A DNA stretch of 64,000 bases from Dryocosmus kuriphilus (GCA_038277395.1 CM076193.1:90287583-90351582), one strand, 5' to 3'. Positions 48,353 through 60,764 are shown, numbered from the stretch's first letter. Notes: generated by a model not told the origin, from the letters alone. A program made the numbers and translations.

Positions 48353-50517
48353 TAAAAAAATCACAAATTTTGACCTCAGTTTTGTTGACTTTCAAAACTC
48401 TCTCTCTCAGGGACAATTTTCACGGCTCGCTGATAAATTTCAAAGGTCCACCTTAAATATTATAATTCAAGATCTTTGTAAATCAATTAAACAATCACAT
48501 TCGTTCTTGGGAAAGTAGTATTGCAGAAATGCTACCTATCCACGTGATTAATGATTTTTGTAACTTTCAAGAAATTAAAATTCAAAGAATTTTTCATAAA
48601 CAAAAGTTAAAATGCCAGAAAAAATTCGAAACGCTTATCAACAATGTAGAATCTATTAGAAACACATTTTACAGTACCAGACTGAACGATAAATGGTTCA
48701 AAAATCTTTCCGGGACGGACATTCCTGAAAATGTGGCTAAAGTCGCTAGTCTAGGTAAAAATTTCGGAGTACAAATAGAAAAGGAAGAAATACCGGTTTA
48801 TAACATTATCGCTGATGTTGAATCAAGTATCAACAAAATACATGAAGCAGGTCAAGATCGGGGTAGATTAAATATCGCGAATACTATATGTGGGGCAATG
48901 AACTCATGTTACGCTGGAAAATCGATACTCATTCAACCCTAGAAAGAAATTAAAGAGGCTGAGAAATTTGCGAAAGATAACCCGGATATTATCTTTACGA
49001 AAGTTGATAAAGGTCACGTGACAGTAGTAATGAAAACATACGATTATGACACGAAAGTTAACGAATTGTTGCAAGATGGCGAGACTTAAGTTTTGAGAAA
49101 TAAAGATGCGAGTACCCCTTTGAGACCGATCGTTTCTTATGAAGGTAGCGGAACTTATGATTTGGCAACATTCATTAAAAATATCATAGCCAACAATATT
49201 GTGGCTCCTAAATCGAGAGTGCTTAACAGCCTCGATTTAGTGAAGAGAGTGGGACAATTAACGATCCCAGATGATCACGTTTTTCGTGTCTCTGGACGTT
49301 GTAGCGCTGTTTACAAACGTACCTAAAGAAAAGGCAATCTTATCGGTTAAAAACAGATGGGCTCAAATCCGCGAAAAAACAAAAATTCCGTGGGAAGATT
49401 TTGAAGAGGGACTTAGATTATGTCTTGATAGTGCCGACTCCAAGTTTAAAGGTAAAACTTATTACCAAAAAAGAGGTTTGCCCATGGGCTCTCCCCTCCC
49501 CAATTTTAGCGGACATTATCATGGATGACTTGGAAAAAATAACTTTGTCAAAATTCGGGTTCCAAGTAACCTTGTATTTTAGATATGTCGATGCCATTTT
49601 AGGATTGCTCCCGGTAAGTGAAGTAGATCGTGTATTACAAGTTTTTAATTCCAACGATCTTGGCATTGAATTCACGCTTGGAAAAGAAGAGAATAAGAGG
49701 ATAAATTTTCTAGACGTTACACTTCTTAGAAATGACAATCAAAAAATTATTTGCAACTGGTATCGCAAACCAACGTAGTCAGGTAGATGTTTAAACTTTG
49801 ACTCAAACCACCCTCTTAAATACAAAAAGAGTGTGATTCTTAATATGGTAGACAGCAATATTACTGTCCGATAAAAAATTTCATCAGGATAATTTGAGAT
49901 TGGTTGAGGACACATTAACTGATAACTTTTACCCGCAATAATTTATCAGGGAAAATATAAATCTCAGATTAAATGTTCTGGCGGGAAAAGAACAACGTGT
50001 CGCTGATCAAACAACTCAAAATGTTGAAAATAGAACTTATGTCAATATTCCTTACGTAGAAGGATTATCAGAACGGATCGCGAGAATTTTTCGAAATTAT
50101 GATGTAACTACGGCACTTAAAAATAAAGAGAGATCACACAACTGCCTTGAGACCGACAAAAGTAAATTAAATCGGTTGAACAACATGAATATTGTTTATG
50201 GTATTTGGTGCAAAGGCCAAAATTGTAAAGCAGTTTATATCGGTCAAACTAAACGTCCCTTAGGTGTTAGGATTAAAGAAGATGCAAAAGATATAAACAA
50301 TGAACCGAATAAACAGACCATGCTTACGAAACACATAATACAAAAGGACCACCAGTTCGATTTTGAGAATACAAAAATTTTGGCAAATGAGTGCCATCTT
50401 CGTAAACGTATGGTACTTGAAATGTGTCACATTGTTGCTAATAAAAACGCAGTTAACTTGAGAACGGATGTAGAAAAACTTTCTAAAATATACGATCCTA
50501 TCATAAAACGAAATTAA
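48353..50517 (+). pseudogene. Penelope-like retroelement: reverse transcriptase and GIY-YIG endonuclease, broken
   Basis: Continues the frame cut at 45651. Reverse transcriptase motifs: A, SLDVVALFTNVP (49289-49324); B, RGLPMGSP (about 49472-49495); C, RYVDAILG (49581-49604), where the second catalytic Asp of YxDD is Ala. A FLDVTLLR motif follows. The C-terminal GIY-YIG endonuclease is clear: VYGIWC, VYIGQTKR with the catalytic Arg at 50269, then a KH...H stretch and KRMVLEM (50176-50517). In-frame stops at 48940 and 49087, frameshifts near 49280 and 49490 and a stop at 49776 kill it. Penelope-like elements copy RNA into DNA at the target site; this EN-containing type is common in arthropods. 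Confidence 0.88.
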
Positions 50518-50639
50518 ATTCAGAGAAAACGGGGGTGTTGACCCTAGAAGAACCTGCCGTGGTCGGCCAGAGAAGCTGGGACTGAAAATTCCCTCACTGC
50601 TAGAATCACCCCTCGTCAATTCTATTTTTAAAACAAAAA

Positions 50640-51015
50640 TTTAGAAGCATTCCGACCCTTAAATAAGAGCGGTTGTGCCGAAGAATATACTCGAGAAAAA
50701 TTACAGAATTTGTGGTTTATTCAAAGCAAAACAAAAATACTTTCATTCTCGGTTTTTTCACCTCAGTCTGTTCGCTCCCTGTGTACTCGAATTGTTTTGT
50801 GTTGTGTATTCTGTGAAGTGAGTGAGTTAACCCTTTCAATCCTGGGATTACTTTTTCTGCTCCTTCTGGACTACGGACGCACAAAGAGAAGGGTGGTCGA
50901 GGAGAAGGAAAAAGGGGAAAAAAAACGAGAAGTTGCATGCTTATACATTATTTCTTATTTAATATTTTAATTTGCACTGGTGAGGACCCCTATCCGTGTT
51001 CGAAGCGTTTGCATT
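50640..51015 (+). mobile_element. Penelope-like 3' region with hammerhead-core-like motif
   Basis: Downstream of the GIY-YIG stop, cactggtgaggac...gtgttcgaagcg at about 50977-51008 has the order of a hammerhead core (CTGRTGA, stem, CGAAR) seen in Penelope terminal repeats, with changes in conserved bases. The 3' boundary of the element is uncertain. Confidence 0.4.
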
Positions 51016-51179
51016 GCATGAATCTTCAGATGATCATAGTCTTAAGTTTCGTTTATATGGAGTGTGGACCCTAATTGACAACAAAATTGCATCTTAAACA
51101 ATTCTATCTATAGCCTACCAGGCTAACGATCCCCACTCTTGCCGCCCCGCCTGCCTAACCTTCCAGTGTGTACGCAATT

Positions 51180-51240
51180 GCCTCTGTCGCTCTCTCTCTC
51201 CTCTCTTTCTTTCTCTCTGTCTCGCTCGCTCCCATTCTTG
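51180..51240. repeat. CT-rich low-complexity tract
   Basis: Interrupted tctctc and tcgctc runs. Confidence 0.7.
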
Positions 51241-51347
51241 CCTGCCAGCATGCACGTATTTACGAAGCAGAGAAAAACAGTCAGCAAGAGCTACTTATAG
51301 CTAATGCTTTGTTTTGACGTCTCGCTGCGCATCGTCTCTGCCTCTCA

Positions 51348-51478
51348 AGGTGCGATTTCATGAAGCGGGTTTCTCGCTGCGAGTAGACGTCACGTGGTAC
51401 GTTAGCGAGTAGTTGCGAGTGGTCGTTACTCGCTGTATTAATTTAGCGTTTTGCGAGTACTCTTGAAATCCAGGTATC
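51348..51478. mobile_element. Possible MITE with gcgagta repeats
   Basis: Begins tgcgatttcatgaagcggg, ends gcgttttgcgagtactcttg, then aaatcc. Inner repeats of gcgagtag occur in both orientations. The ends pair imperfectly and no target duplication was found. Confidence 0.35.
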
Positions 51479-51479
51479 C

Positions 51480-52760
51480 AGCATTAAAGAAAAAAAGTAG
51501 AACGTGTCGTGGGGCAACGGAGCTCACACAGGCAGGCAAGAAGTGTGTACGCATATATCTCTCTCTCTATCGAACTAAAAAAAGTATTTTTTTAAATAGT
51601 ATATTACATCACGAGTAATGTTAGACACGTCGTTACACGCACAACTGAATGTTTGCAGGACGAGTTGTATTACCACGCGCGCTGAAAACTAGATTTTTTG
51701 TAGATAAAACAAAAAATCATAACATAACTAGAAAAAAAATAATTTAATTTATGCATCAAATTTATCAAACAAAAAATTTATGTAGTTTTTTCAAATTTTT
51801 AAAAAATCAAACAATTTTCGACAATTTAAAAATTTTAACCAATTCTTCAATTTTATGTAGTTTTTAAATTGTTGAGTCAAACAAGCAATTGCAATACTTA
51901 TAGAATAAAAGTACTAAAATTTCAAGTTGTTTTTAGACGTAGTGTGTAAAAAAATTTTCAAAATCTAAATATTCAATAATATTATAATTTTAAAATTTAC
52001 TAATATTTGCGATGTTGTTGACAAATTTTTCAACTATTATAGTTTTCCTAAACTGTACAAAATGTGAAAAACATTTCAAATCCGTAAATTGCAACCACTT
52101 CTAAATTTCATGCAGTTTTTTAGTTTTTCATTTAAAAAAATATTCCTTTGTATTTTAAATTGAGAAAATCCAAAATGTTTCACATTTTCCTGAATTGCCC
52201 AGAAACATATGTCTTTCGAAAAGTTTTTCATTTTGAATCGCTCTTATGTGTTTTGCATTTTCTTCATATATGAATTTGAGAATTGGCGTAAATAATGTTA
52301 GAAATTTTTCAAACATTTTATAGTTTCACTTTATTTCATAAAACTCAGGAAAATTAACAGAAAGTTTACTTATTAAATAAGTTTCTTTATTTTTTGTAGG
52401 TTTTACATGTGGAAAAGAATTTGACAAATGGAAAACAATTTTTATTTATTGTAATTTGTTATGTTGACAGTGTAATTGTGGAAATGCATTTTTTTTTTTT
52501 CGTTGGGGAAAAAGTAAAATTTTGCATGTTTGTGTTTTGTTTGTGATTTCGTTTTGGTTTGAGTTTTGAATTTGATGTTTTTCGATACTTTTGTTGATCA
52601 TCCCAACAATTGTTTGTTTGTGCTGGAGAGAATTTTCATTGTAGCCTTGCATGACGGTGGAAGATTTCCAGCCGCCGTGCCCTTTTAAGACAAGCTCGTC
52701 GGCTCCCAGAATCAGCAGCGAAAGTTGCTGATGTTATTCGGTATGGATGTCCCGTGGGGA
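51480..52760. other. AT-rich stretch without gene
   Basis: Dominated by aattttt/aaaaatt phrases; no frame above 70 codons and no matched repeat ends. Confidence 0.4.
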
Positions 52761-52764
52761 CATT

Positions 52765-55700
52765 TGGGGGGACATTTGGGCTTTCTTTGGGCACGAATAA
52801 AAATTGTTGGGCTTCTTTACTTTTTTAAAAAAATCTACTTTCTTGTGGAGGTGCTAGCTTAACGTTGAGCTAGCACCTCCACTGTGTAAAATCACAAAAT
52901 AATACAAATTCGACTCCGTCAGAATTTTTTGCTTTTTTTGTGCTCTTGAATTCCGCAAGAACCAATTTTCTAAAAACAACCCTTAAGGTCCCAAATCAAC
53001 ACCCTTAAAAAAATTCGACTTTTTACCAATTTCATTCCGCCATATTTTTGGGCTTTTTTCGGGCTACTCGAAAATACCAACTCTGATTTTTGGGCTCCAA
53101 CCCTTAACGCCCAAAACCACCCCGTGTCTGCAGCACACGTATGACTTTCCCTAAAAATAACATTTTTCAGAATCTTTCGATGTAAATAGACTGTTCTATT
53201 TTTGAACTCCTCGAAAATGCCAATTCTAATTTTTGGGCTCCAATTCCTAACTTTCTGCACGGATTTTGAGATATTTTATTTCCAAAATGCTCAGCATAAA
53301 GTTTGTAAGAAGCGCAAGAGAACCGATTATCTAATTTATTTTTGAGATCAACAAGATATAAACACATCTGAAAAATAGGCGATTTCAATAGTATGAATCT
53401 TTATTTTTGAACAAGTTACTTAATTAAAGACGTTATGGAATAGAAATAATGAGGATAGATATAAGGAACAAACAAATTTTATTTGAAAATTTGAATAAGT
53501 GTTCTAAAAAATTTATTGAAAAAAAATAATCCAGTGTACCAGTATGTTCTAGAAAAAAATGCTTTTGTAGTATAATTTTAATGATTTATTGTTAGAATTG
53601 TATTGCGTTACGAGAACTTAAGAGAAGAAAATGCTTATATCTAAATAATTAACAAAGTTAAACAATTTTTCCATATATAACATGCTTGGGCTAGAGAATA
53701 GAGATAGCATTTATTTATTCTAAATGAGAAATTGGGTGGAGAAAAAAAATGTTCACTACATCGACTCTATGTATGTAAGTTTTGCTAGAATTAAAGAAAA
53801 GTAAATTTTTGAAACAATTTTTGTTTAAAGATTTTAAAACTCCTATTCCTTTTCAAGTAGAAACACCTATCGATCAAACTTTCCTGTCCTATTATTAAAA
53901 TTTAAAATATGCATTATTTGGTTTTTTTTTTTGCTTTCCTACAAATTCGATGACTGAGTGTTGCCAACATTTTTGTTGAAACTTCCAACTTCTTGCACCA
54001 TGCAAAAAAAGAATTGGACAACTATACTGATCAATAGCTGTGATTCTATAAACATTTACCTAAAAAATGAATCGATGAACACTGAAAAATAAATATTTTT
54101 TAAGATATTATTTAGAATTCTAAAATTATAACTAAGTAATGAATACCATATCATTAAAAATCCAAATTTTTCTGAAAGTATTTGTACTTTCTTTAAAATT
54201 GCCTGATATTTGCACGATGCCTTTTGTTTAAGTCAGATTAAATCTTTAAAAGAGTAAAGAGAATCAAATGTGGTGTAGTCTGGCGTTTTTTGGAATTTTT
54301 TTTTTTATTTATGTCTAATTTATATCTAATTATAAAGAAAAATTGTGAAAAAGATTATTTTTTGTCAAAGTCGTATCTTCGTCGTAGAGGTGGGGTGGTT
54401 TTTGGCGTTAAGGGTTGGAGCCCAAAAACCGGAATTGGTATTTTCGAGGAATCCAAAAATAGAAGTCTCTATTTACATTGAAAAATTATGAAAAAGATTA
54501 TTTTTTGTCAAAGTCGTATCTTCGTGGTAGAGTTGGAGTGGGTTTTGGCGTTAAGGGTTGGAGCCCAAAAATCAGAATTGGTATTTTCGATTGTTACGTC
54601 ACGAGATTAATCGGGACGAAGAATTAAACGGATAAAAATTAAAAGAATGAATATACCTAATCCCTCGAGCGGCTGAGAGACCAGGATACGTGGGACTTGC
54701 CGAGTCTGAAGAGTTGAAACTCACCTTGCTTTGGTCTTCATAATTTATTATACTATTTGTAAAAAGGATCAGGATTTTAGGGTTGAGCGAAAATTGACGA
54801 GGTTGAAATAACATTTAATTTCACATTGTCGAATATATTTTTGGGTACTTACAGTTGAATGTCTTCTCTTTACATAAAGAGATCGGATTACAAAATTTTA
54901 ATAAAACGGAATTAGATTTTATTACCTTTTACAATAATGCTTGAGAGCAACCTTACGTTTCTGATCTAAAGTGAGCTTGATAGGAGTTTGCTCGATTATT
55001 CGGGAAACGCGTTTTCAGACACGAAGGTCTGCGTATGCCGAAAGATTGAACCTTCAAGACCGCACTTACGATTCAAGAGCTAGGTCTGCTCCAAAAGTAG
55101 AAGAGAAGTTAATAGGTTGAACTTGGATGAGATACTGTTTTCAAAAACTAGAGAAATTCGCCAAGGACCCTCAGGACACTCGAGGGACTTCATCCCACTC
55201 TTGCAACTGGCCCAAGAAGGTGGAGACAATTAGGTGGAGGTGGAAGGAACAAGGGTAGGAGTAAGAAAGGAGCAAAGGTGCAACGTCGAGTAATTTCCCA
55301 GGGAGAGAGTTTCGGGGAAGGAAACTCAAAATTAGCATTTTACTACCTTATTTGTCTGTGAGGGTCGGGGGCGACTGCGAACTGCTCCGTTCCTAAATCG
55401 AAGGGATTTCGAGCGTCTAATAGTCCTTCGCGTTTAGGCAGGCTTGTTATAAAAGTTTATTTCCACAGTCGTAAATGAGCAATGGCTTCAAAAGGTGTTC
55501 GTCTTAATGTCTTCCGCCCTCAACATTTCCGGGTAAAATAATCCCTAGGAGTAGTAATATTTTATATATTAGAAATTTCGACCTGAGTGCTATTGAAGGG
55601 TGATAGGAGGGATGATAGCAGATGGAAAGAGGGATTACGGGGAAAACCAGCAATTAGCAAGGACATGTCCCCGAATGGCCCAAAGATGCCTTCAGAATTG

Positions 55701-56278
55701 CTTGAATACCGTTAGATATATAAATTAGATTATATGACTGCTTTTAAGTATAGCAAGGAATACAAATAATAATTATACTAGGACACACACACACACAAAC
55801 TCAAAACAAATTTATGACTAAAACTAATCTAAACCTTTCTGCATCCCTAGATGTAATATTCCTTTTTTTTTCAAAGGACAAAAGAAAGATGTGTGAGTTC
55901 GAGATATTTGCGGGACATAACACGATTAGCCCGAAAAAAGTCCAAAAATATGGCGGAATGAAATTGGTAAAAAGTCGAATTTTTTTGAAGGGTGTTGATT
56001 TTGGATCTTAAGGGTTGTTTTTAGAAAATTGGTTTTTGCGAAATTCAAGAGCACAAAAAAAGCACAAAATTCTGACGGAGTCAAATTATTATTATTTTGT
56101 GATTTTACACAGTGGAGGTGCTAGCTTAAGGTTAAGCTAGCACCTCCACTAGAAAGTTGGTTTTTTGAAAAAAGTAAAGGAGCTCAACAATTTTTTTGGT
56201 GTCCAAGAAAGCACAAAAAAGTTCAAAATTCTACGCGATGCAAAATATAGAAATTCGATTGTGGAGGTGCTAGCTTAA
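52765..56278. mobile_element. Foldback with gtggaggtgctagcttaa ends, split by a solo LTR
   Basis: The left arm 52765-53260 is complementary to the right arm, 54390-54591 plus 55927-56215. A hairpin gtggaggtgctagctt/aagctagcacctccac is present at 52845-52883 and 56112-56150. A third copy of the end stands at 56261-56278. The right arm holds two tandem units of about 135 bp (ggttggagcccaaaaa...gaattggtattttcga). The centre 53270-54380 is AT-rich without a gene. The left outer end appears truncated. Confidence 0.75.
54592..55922 (+). mobile_element. Solo LTR (1331 bp) with 4-bp target duplication
   Basis: Starts tgttacgtcacg and ends gacataaca, a TGTTA...TAACA pair, flanked by cgat at 54588-54591 and 55923-55926. 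The opposite foldback arm near 53060-53075 shows the uninterrupted site. No internal retroelement genes or second LTR are present, so it is a recombination product of a Gypsy-like element. The orientation is arbitrary because TG...CA reads alike on both strands. An (AC)n run lies at 55783-55797. Confidence 0.8.
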
Positions 56279-56284
56279 TGGACC

Positions 56285-56600
56285 TTATTTTGCTGGTTCA
56301 TCGAGTTGCAAATAGCGTGCGATGCCGCTTGGGCAGGCAGCAATTTTGTGTTGTCCCACTGGTTGGATGGCGCACGTGCTATTTTGGTAGTTTAAAAAAA
56401 ATCTGTCGGTATTTGGAGTGGGAGGGCGTAAAGCAATATATTTTTTTACGAGTGGGACATGCGTTTCGTTAATAATGAAACGGCGTGGTTTTTCGGTTTT
56501 GCTTTTTGGAGTGTCCACCACGAGCACGTGTCCTTGTTGTTGTTTGACTTCCTGTATTTTCATCTCCTTCAATTCGAGTCGCTCCGTGAAGACCGAAAAT
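56285..56600 (-). pseudogene. Crypton-type tyrosine recombinase fragment
   Basis: About 100 minus-strand codons read GHVLVVDTPKSKTEKPRRF, VKKYIALRPP, DRFFLNYQNSTCAIQPVG and GIARYLQLDEPAK before a stop. This matches the middle of insect Crypton-like tyrosine recombinases (DUF3504-like proteins), just before the expected GHCFRRTSAT box with the catalytic Arg/His. That box, the downstream His and the Tyr are missing: the frame ends 6 bp from the foldback terminus ttaagctagcacctcc. The N-terminal half is also not found. It is a broken fragment. Confidence 0.7.
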
Positions 56601-56940
56601 TGCCATAATAGAATATTAGAAGAGTATCATTTTGTAAATTTTAAACAGGGGAACAGTTATGACCTACAAACTTTTTTTTATGTCTCGCATAGTTTTCGAG
56701 AAAATGGAAGAAAGCAAAACAAGGTAGATGAATGGAGAAAAAAATAGAGAGGCAGAACAAAATTTTTAAAAATATCGATGTACGGATATGACGTATGAAG
56801 CGGTTTAAACAATAAAATACTCATTGTTACAAAAATATTGAATTTATTAATGTGTTTCCACTCCTCTGACACATTCAAAAAATTCCCCTGTTTAAAAAAA
56901 TACCCTTTTTTCCAAAAATTGAACTAGTGAACTTGGACTA
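56600..56940. other. Unassigned AT-rich stretch
   Basis: Family-X-like words (ctcgcatagttttcgagaaaatgg, 56685) occur once; otherwise nothing recognisable. Confidence 0.3.
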
Positions 56941-56943
56941 AGC

Positions 56944-57722
56944 TTGGACACATGGAATGGTTTGAGGCTTCTCGTCCGATCACGGAAGTTAAGGAGGTTA
57001 CTACCCAAATCAAGTTTCTTAGGATTTTGCTGTAATTTACACCAAATATTTATTACGATGCAACACGTTACTGGTTAAAGTTTGAGATTGCCTAGCGTCA
57101 TGGTTTTAGAAATATGAGGCCTCAAATTTGTAGAATTTATCACGCATCATATAGGCCTAGTCGCCATGTAATGGTAGTTTTGGAGACGTTTCCGATCATA
57201 ACTCAAAAACGGCTCTTAGCGATTTGCTACAAAAACAGTATGGTATTTTTGAAACCTTAAAAAGGATGGTATCCAAAAGGTAGGAAGCCTAGCGTCACCG
57301 TTAGCAAGATATTTTAATGCGAAGTTAGACGTTTAGCGTTGAATTAACTACTTGAACGTAGCGACTGGCGAGTGGCGACGTATAGCCAAGTCTCTCTCTC
57401 ACCCGCTAGTCTCACTGTGTGTGTACACATGAACGCTGTACTTGGTTGTGTGTATGCTATACAGTTGAGCTCGATCTGTACAGGTACAGTTCACTTACAA
57501 AAGTTTGATATTTGCTATGAGGTGTTATGAGTGGCGCTAGTGTATCAGCAAGCCGTAAGTTTTTGAAAGTGATGGTAGGGTAGTAACCTCCTTAAGCTGC
57601 ACATGGCTCGCTCTCTGTTATACTCGGATTGGGGCCGTCGCGTCGTACTTGGCGGGGGGTATACTTATTAGCTTTAAGCTGTGTTCATTCTGGAGCTAAT
57701 GATAATAATAATAATAATAAAC
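56944..57722 (+). mobile_element. 5S-rRNA-derived SINE (SINE3-like), interrupted
   Basis: The string cttctcgtccgatcacggaa plus gttaag (56968-56992) is the conserved 5S rRNA segment. The 5S match resumes after an insertion at 57592-57640 (ttaagctgcacatggctcg, then gttatactcggattggggcc, compare the 5S 3' half). A short body and an (aat)n tail at 57700-57722 follow. A 5S head plus body plus simple tail is the layout of SINE3 retroposons, transcribed by RNA polymerase III from the internal promoter. A plain 5S pseudogene is the alternative. Confidence 0.6.
56993..57591. mobile_element. TTAA-target MITE (piggyBac/Kolobok-like) inside the SINE
   Basis: A 599-bp element with inverted ends ggaggttactaccc and gggtagtaacctcc, flanked by TTAA at 56989-56992 and 57592-57595. 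Both piggyBac and Kolobok transposases use TTAA targets; the ends alone do not decide. Non-coding. Confidence 0.8.
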
Positions 57723-57739
57723 CGCTGTGATCCTTCAAA

Positions 57740-58135
57740 CATTTGCTTCGATGTGGTCCATTATATTGGATTGGCCATTTTGAGTTTTGAAATATTCCTT
57801 CACATTAGTTATCAGTGACTAAGAAAACTTCAGATAGGTAATCTTGAACCACCGAATTGGGTTCCATAATAATTACACATTTTTTTGGTCATAGTCCGTT
57901 ATATTGGGCCAAATGTTTTGAATTTTGAAAATCAAACTTCAGATTCCTTATTAGCGACCAAAAAACGTCCGAATAGGTACATACCTACTCTTAAGTCACC
58001 AAACTGTGTTCCGTTGCAATTTTAATCATTTTTATTTGCTATGTTCAGAATTTCAGATTCGCTATCAGTGACCCACAAAAGATCCTAGGTTAAGTTATTT
58101 TGAATTATCGAAGTGGCATTAGTATCTTCCTTTAA
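57740..58135. repeat. Diverged tandem repeat, about 140-150-bp unit, three copies
   Basis: Each unit has ccRttatattggRyY, then tttgaa, then ttagYgaccaa and a gaataggta- or gataggtaa-like segment. Heavily diverged. Confidence 0.5.
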
Positions 58136-58189
58136 AGCACTCAGGCATGAAAAATCTCCTTTTTTGTGTCTAAAATTATAAGTTAGGTA

Positions 58190-58695
58190 AGACCTTTCGG
58201 ACTACAATTTAGGGCAGACAAAAAGAAGATTTTGCGTGATTTTTAATTGGCAATTTTAGAAAATCAAACTGGTTATTTTTTAGCAGTTTTCGGTTTGGAT
58301 ATAAAGGTGGTTTTAGGGCTGAGACCGAACGGTCTCACCTGGCCTATAATTTGGAGCATAAAGAAAGAAGATTTTAAACGCTTTTTATTAGCAATTTTCA
58401 AAAATCAAACTAGTAATTTTTAACATTTTTTGGTTTGGACATTAGAAGGGTGTTTTTGGGCATGAGACCAAACGGTCTCACCAAACCTATAATCTGTAGC
58501 AGACAAAAAGACGATTTTTCATGTTTTTTAATTGAAAAGTTTCAAAAGTGAAACTGATCATTTATAAAACTTTTTGGTTTGGATATTATAAGGGTGGTTT
58601 GTAGGGGTAAGGCCGAACGGTCTCACCCAGCGTATAATTTGGAGCAGAAAGAAAGATCTTTCACGCTTTTTAATTGCCACTTTTCGAAAATCAAA
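58190..58695. repeat. Tandem repeat, about 145-bp unit, 3.3 copies
   Basis: Units share ctttttaattgscaattt, tttttggtttggatatta and a self-complementary gaccgaacggtctca. Unrelated to the preceding array. Confidence 0.8.
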
Positions 58696-58835
58696 CCTGT
58701 CTTGTATGTCTTCTTCACGTTTTTTACGTTCAAATATTCAGCAAATGTTAGTATAAATGACGACATCGATTGAACATTATATTTAAATTATTTTATTTCA
58801 TAATTATTTTCTACGTTTCATTGCCAGCGCTGGTA

Positions 58836-58864
58836 CCCTCATTAGGGATTAAGTAATGTTCATT
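58836..58864 (-). ncRNA. Degenerate hammerhead-core-like motif (minus)
   Basis: The minus strand reads cctaatgagggtaccagcgc, then tggcaatgaaacg. This is the same layout as 61688-61724 but with CTAATGA in place of CTGATGA, so probably inactive. Confidence 0.4.
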
Positions 58865-58927
58865 CTAAAATAATAATTAAAAATAAAATCATCGAAACCT
58901 ATTAACAAATTTAAGGACATATAATCT

Positions 58928-59407
58928 AGAAATATTATATTAATAGTTTTTACCTTTATTCGAGATGGGTGCAATTGCACTTGACAATATTAAGAAAAAG
59001 AGTTAAATTCCAAGAAAAGTTAGAATATAATCCCATCCTTAAATTAGTAAAAAATTAGAATTTTATTGAGTTATCAAATTACGTAACACAGCAAGGACGT
59101 GCTCGTGATCTGCTAATTTCTAACGTTATGTTATAGGTATATCGTCTTTAACATACTTCTCTAATTTGATACAATATGTGCTAGGTATTTGAGATTATTA
59201 AAGAGTTGAAGAAATTTCCGATAAATAATGTCTTACGTAATTTGATTACCCACTTAACAAAATTTTAAACTTTTATTATTAATTTAAAGATGGAAGTACA
59301 TATATTCTATCTTTTCTTGGAATTTAACTGTTGTTCTTAATATAGGCAAGTGCAACTGCACACATCTCAAATAAAGGTAAAAACAACTCATATAATATTT
59401 CTAAGTT
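58928..59407. mobile_element. 480-bp foldback MITE
   Basis: Arms taatagtttttacctttatt...ggtgcaattgcactt and aagtgcaactgcacac...aataaaggtaaaaac pair over more than 140 bp, including ttaaattccaagaaaag. Non-coding. Confidence 0.75.
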
Positions 59408-59497
59408 GTGTCCTGTTTCTTAAGGGCATGTGCCACTGAGCGGAAGACCTACATTACCAACCTCAATTTGAAGATTTGTCCATTTATTTATTGAACC

Positions 59498-60755
59498 ACA
59501 GAACTTTTTACATTCTCATCAGAGAAGGTATTAGATTTATGCAAAATTTGACTTTCGCGGATTTCATGAAATCTCCACGTTTTGAGACCTCCTGAATCCG
59601 AAAAAACGGGTTTTACGACGGTGTCTGTCTGTCTGTTGTCGTCGTTGTCGTTGGAGTCTGTTCCCACGATAACTTTCGAAGGACTAATCGGAGTGGAGTG
59701 CGCTTTGGTACTCTTGTTTAAGGGGTAAAAAGAAAGGACGAGTTCGTTAACCAGCGGTTTTTGACCAACGGTTATGGTTTTATCCATCAAAAACGGTTTT
59801 CACAAAATCAAAAAATCCATTTTCCAGCTAAACTATGAGAGATACAAAAAAAATATAAGAAAATAAAATTGTTCATCTTAAAAAAACCAACAAATTTTGT
59901 CTTAACCGTTTTTTTATAAAATTAACGGTTTTTGTTTTAATCAAGAAAACGCTATTAAAATTAAAAAACTCTGTTTTCCCCGCCAAAATATTCAAGATAC
60001 AAAAAAATGGCAAAGAACAAAGTTGTTCAATTTAAAAAGATCTACAAATTTTGCTTTAACCATTTTTTGATAAAATGCACGGTTTTTGTTTTAATCGATA
60101 AAACGTTATTTATTAAAAATTAAAAATTTCAAATTTCCCGCCAAACTATGCACGATACGGAAAAATAATAATAAACAAAGTTGTTCGCCTCAAAAAGATC
60201 TACAAATTTGCTCTCTATCATTTTTTTGAGCAGACGCGTAGTTTTTGAGTTATTCGTGAAATATTTTATGAAATATAAAGAAAACCACTTTTCAGGAAAA
60301 CTGTGCAAGATATGAGAAAATATTAACAAGCAGAATTGTTCACCTTGGAAAGAACTACAAAATTTATTTATAAGACTCATCGTTTTACTTTTAAGAATCG
60401 AAATCCTCTATTGTGAAAATTTGGAAAATCAAAAAAAAAACTTTACCAATCTACAATGTGTTTTAAAAAAAATGTAATTATCGAGCGCGAAGCGCGAGTG
60501 TCATGATGAGAATGTATTCCTTAAGGGCGATAGAGCCTGAAGTAAAATAATTTCTTTTGTAATTTTTAATTTAAAGGTTTATACGATCCATAAACACCGA
60601 GTGCGTAGCGGGAGGTGAATAATCTATCGAGCGCGAAGCGCGAGTCAAATGTCGAACGCGAAGCGCGAGTGCCAACAGACGCGCGCTCTAGGCGCGCTCA
60701 TACTTCGCGCGAAGCGCGCGATGAGAATGTGCCCGCGAAGCGGGCAGATTTTTTT
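59498..60755. mobile_element. Family X, left arm only
   Basis: Nearly the same as 27901-28263 joined to 42746-43613. It shows the empty site of the giant palindrome (gttcat, 59871-59876) and ends at the family centre, so the right arm is missing. Confidence 0.85.
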
Positions 60756-60764
60756 GTAAGTAAA

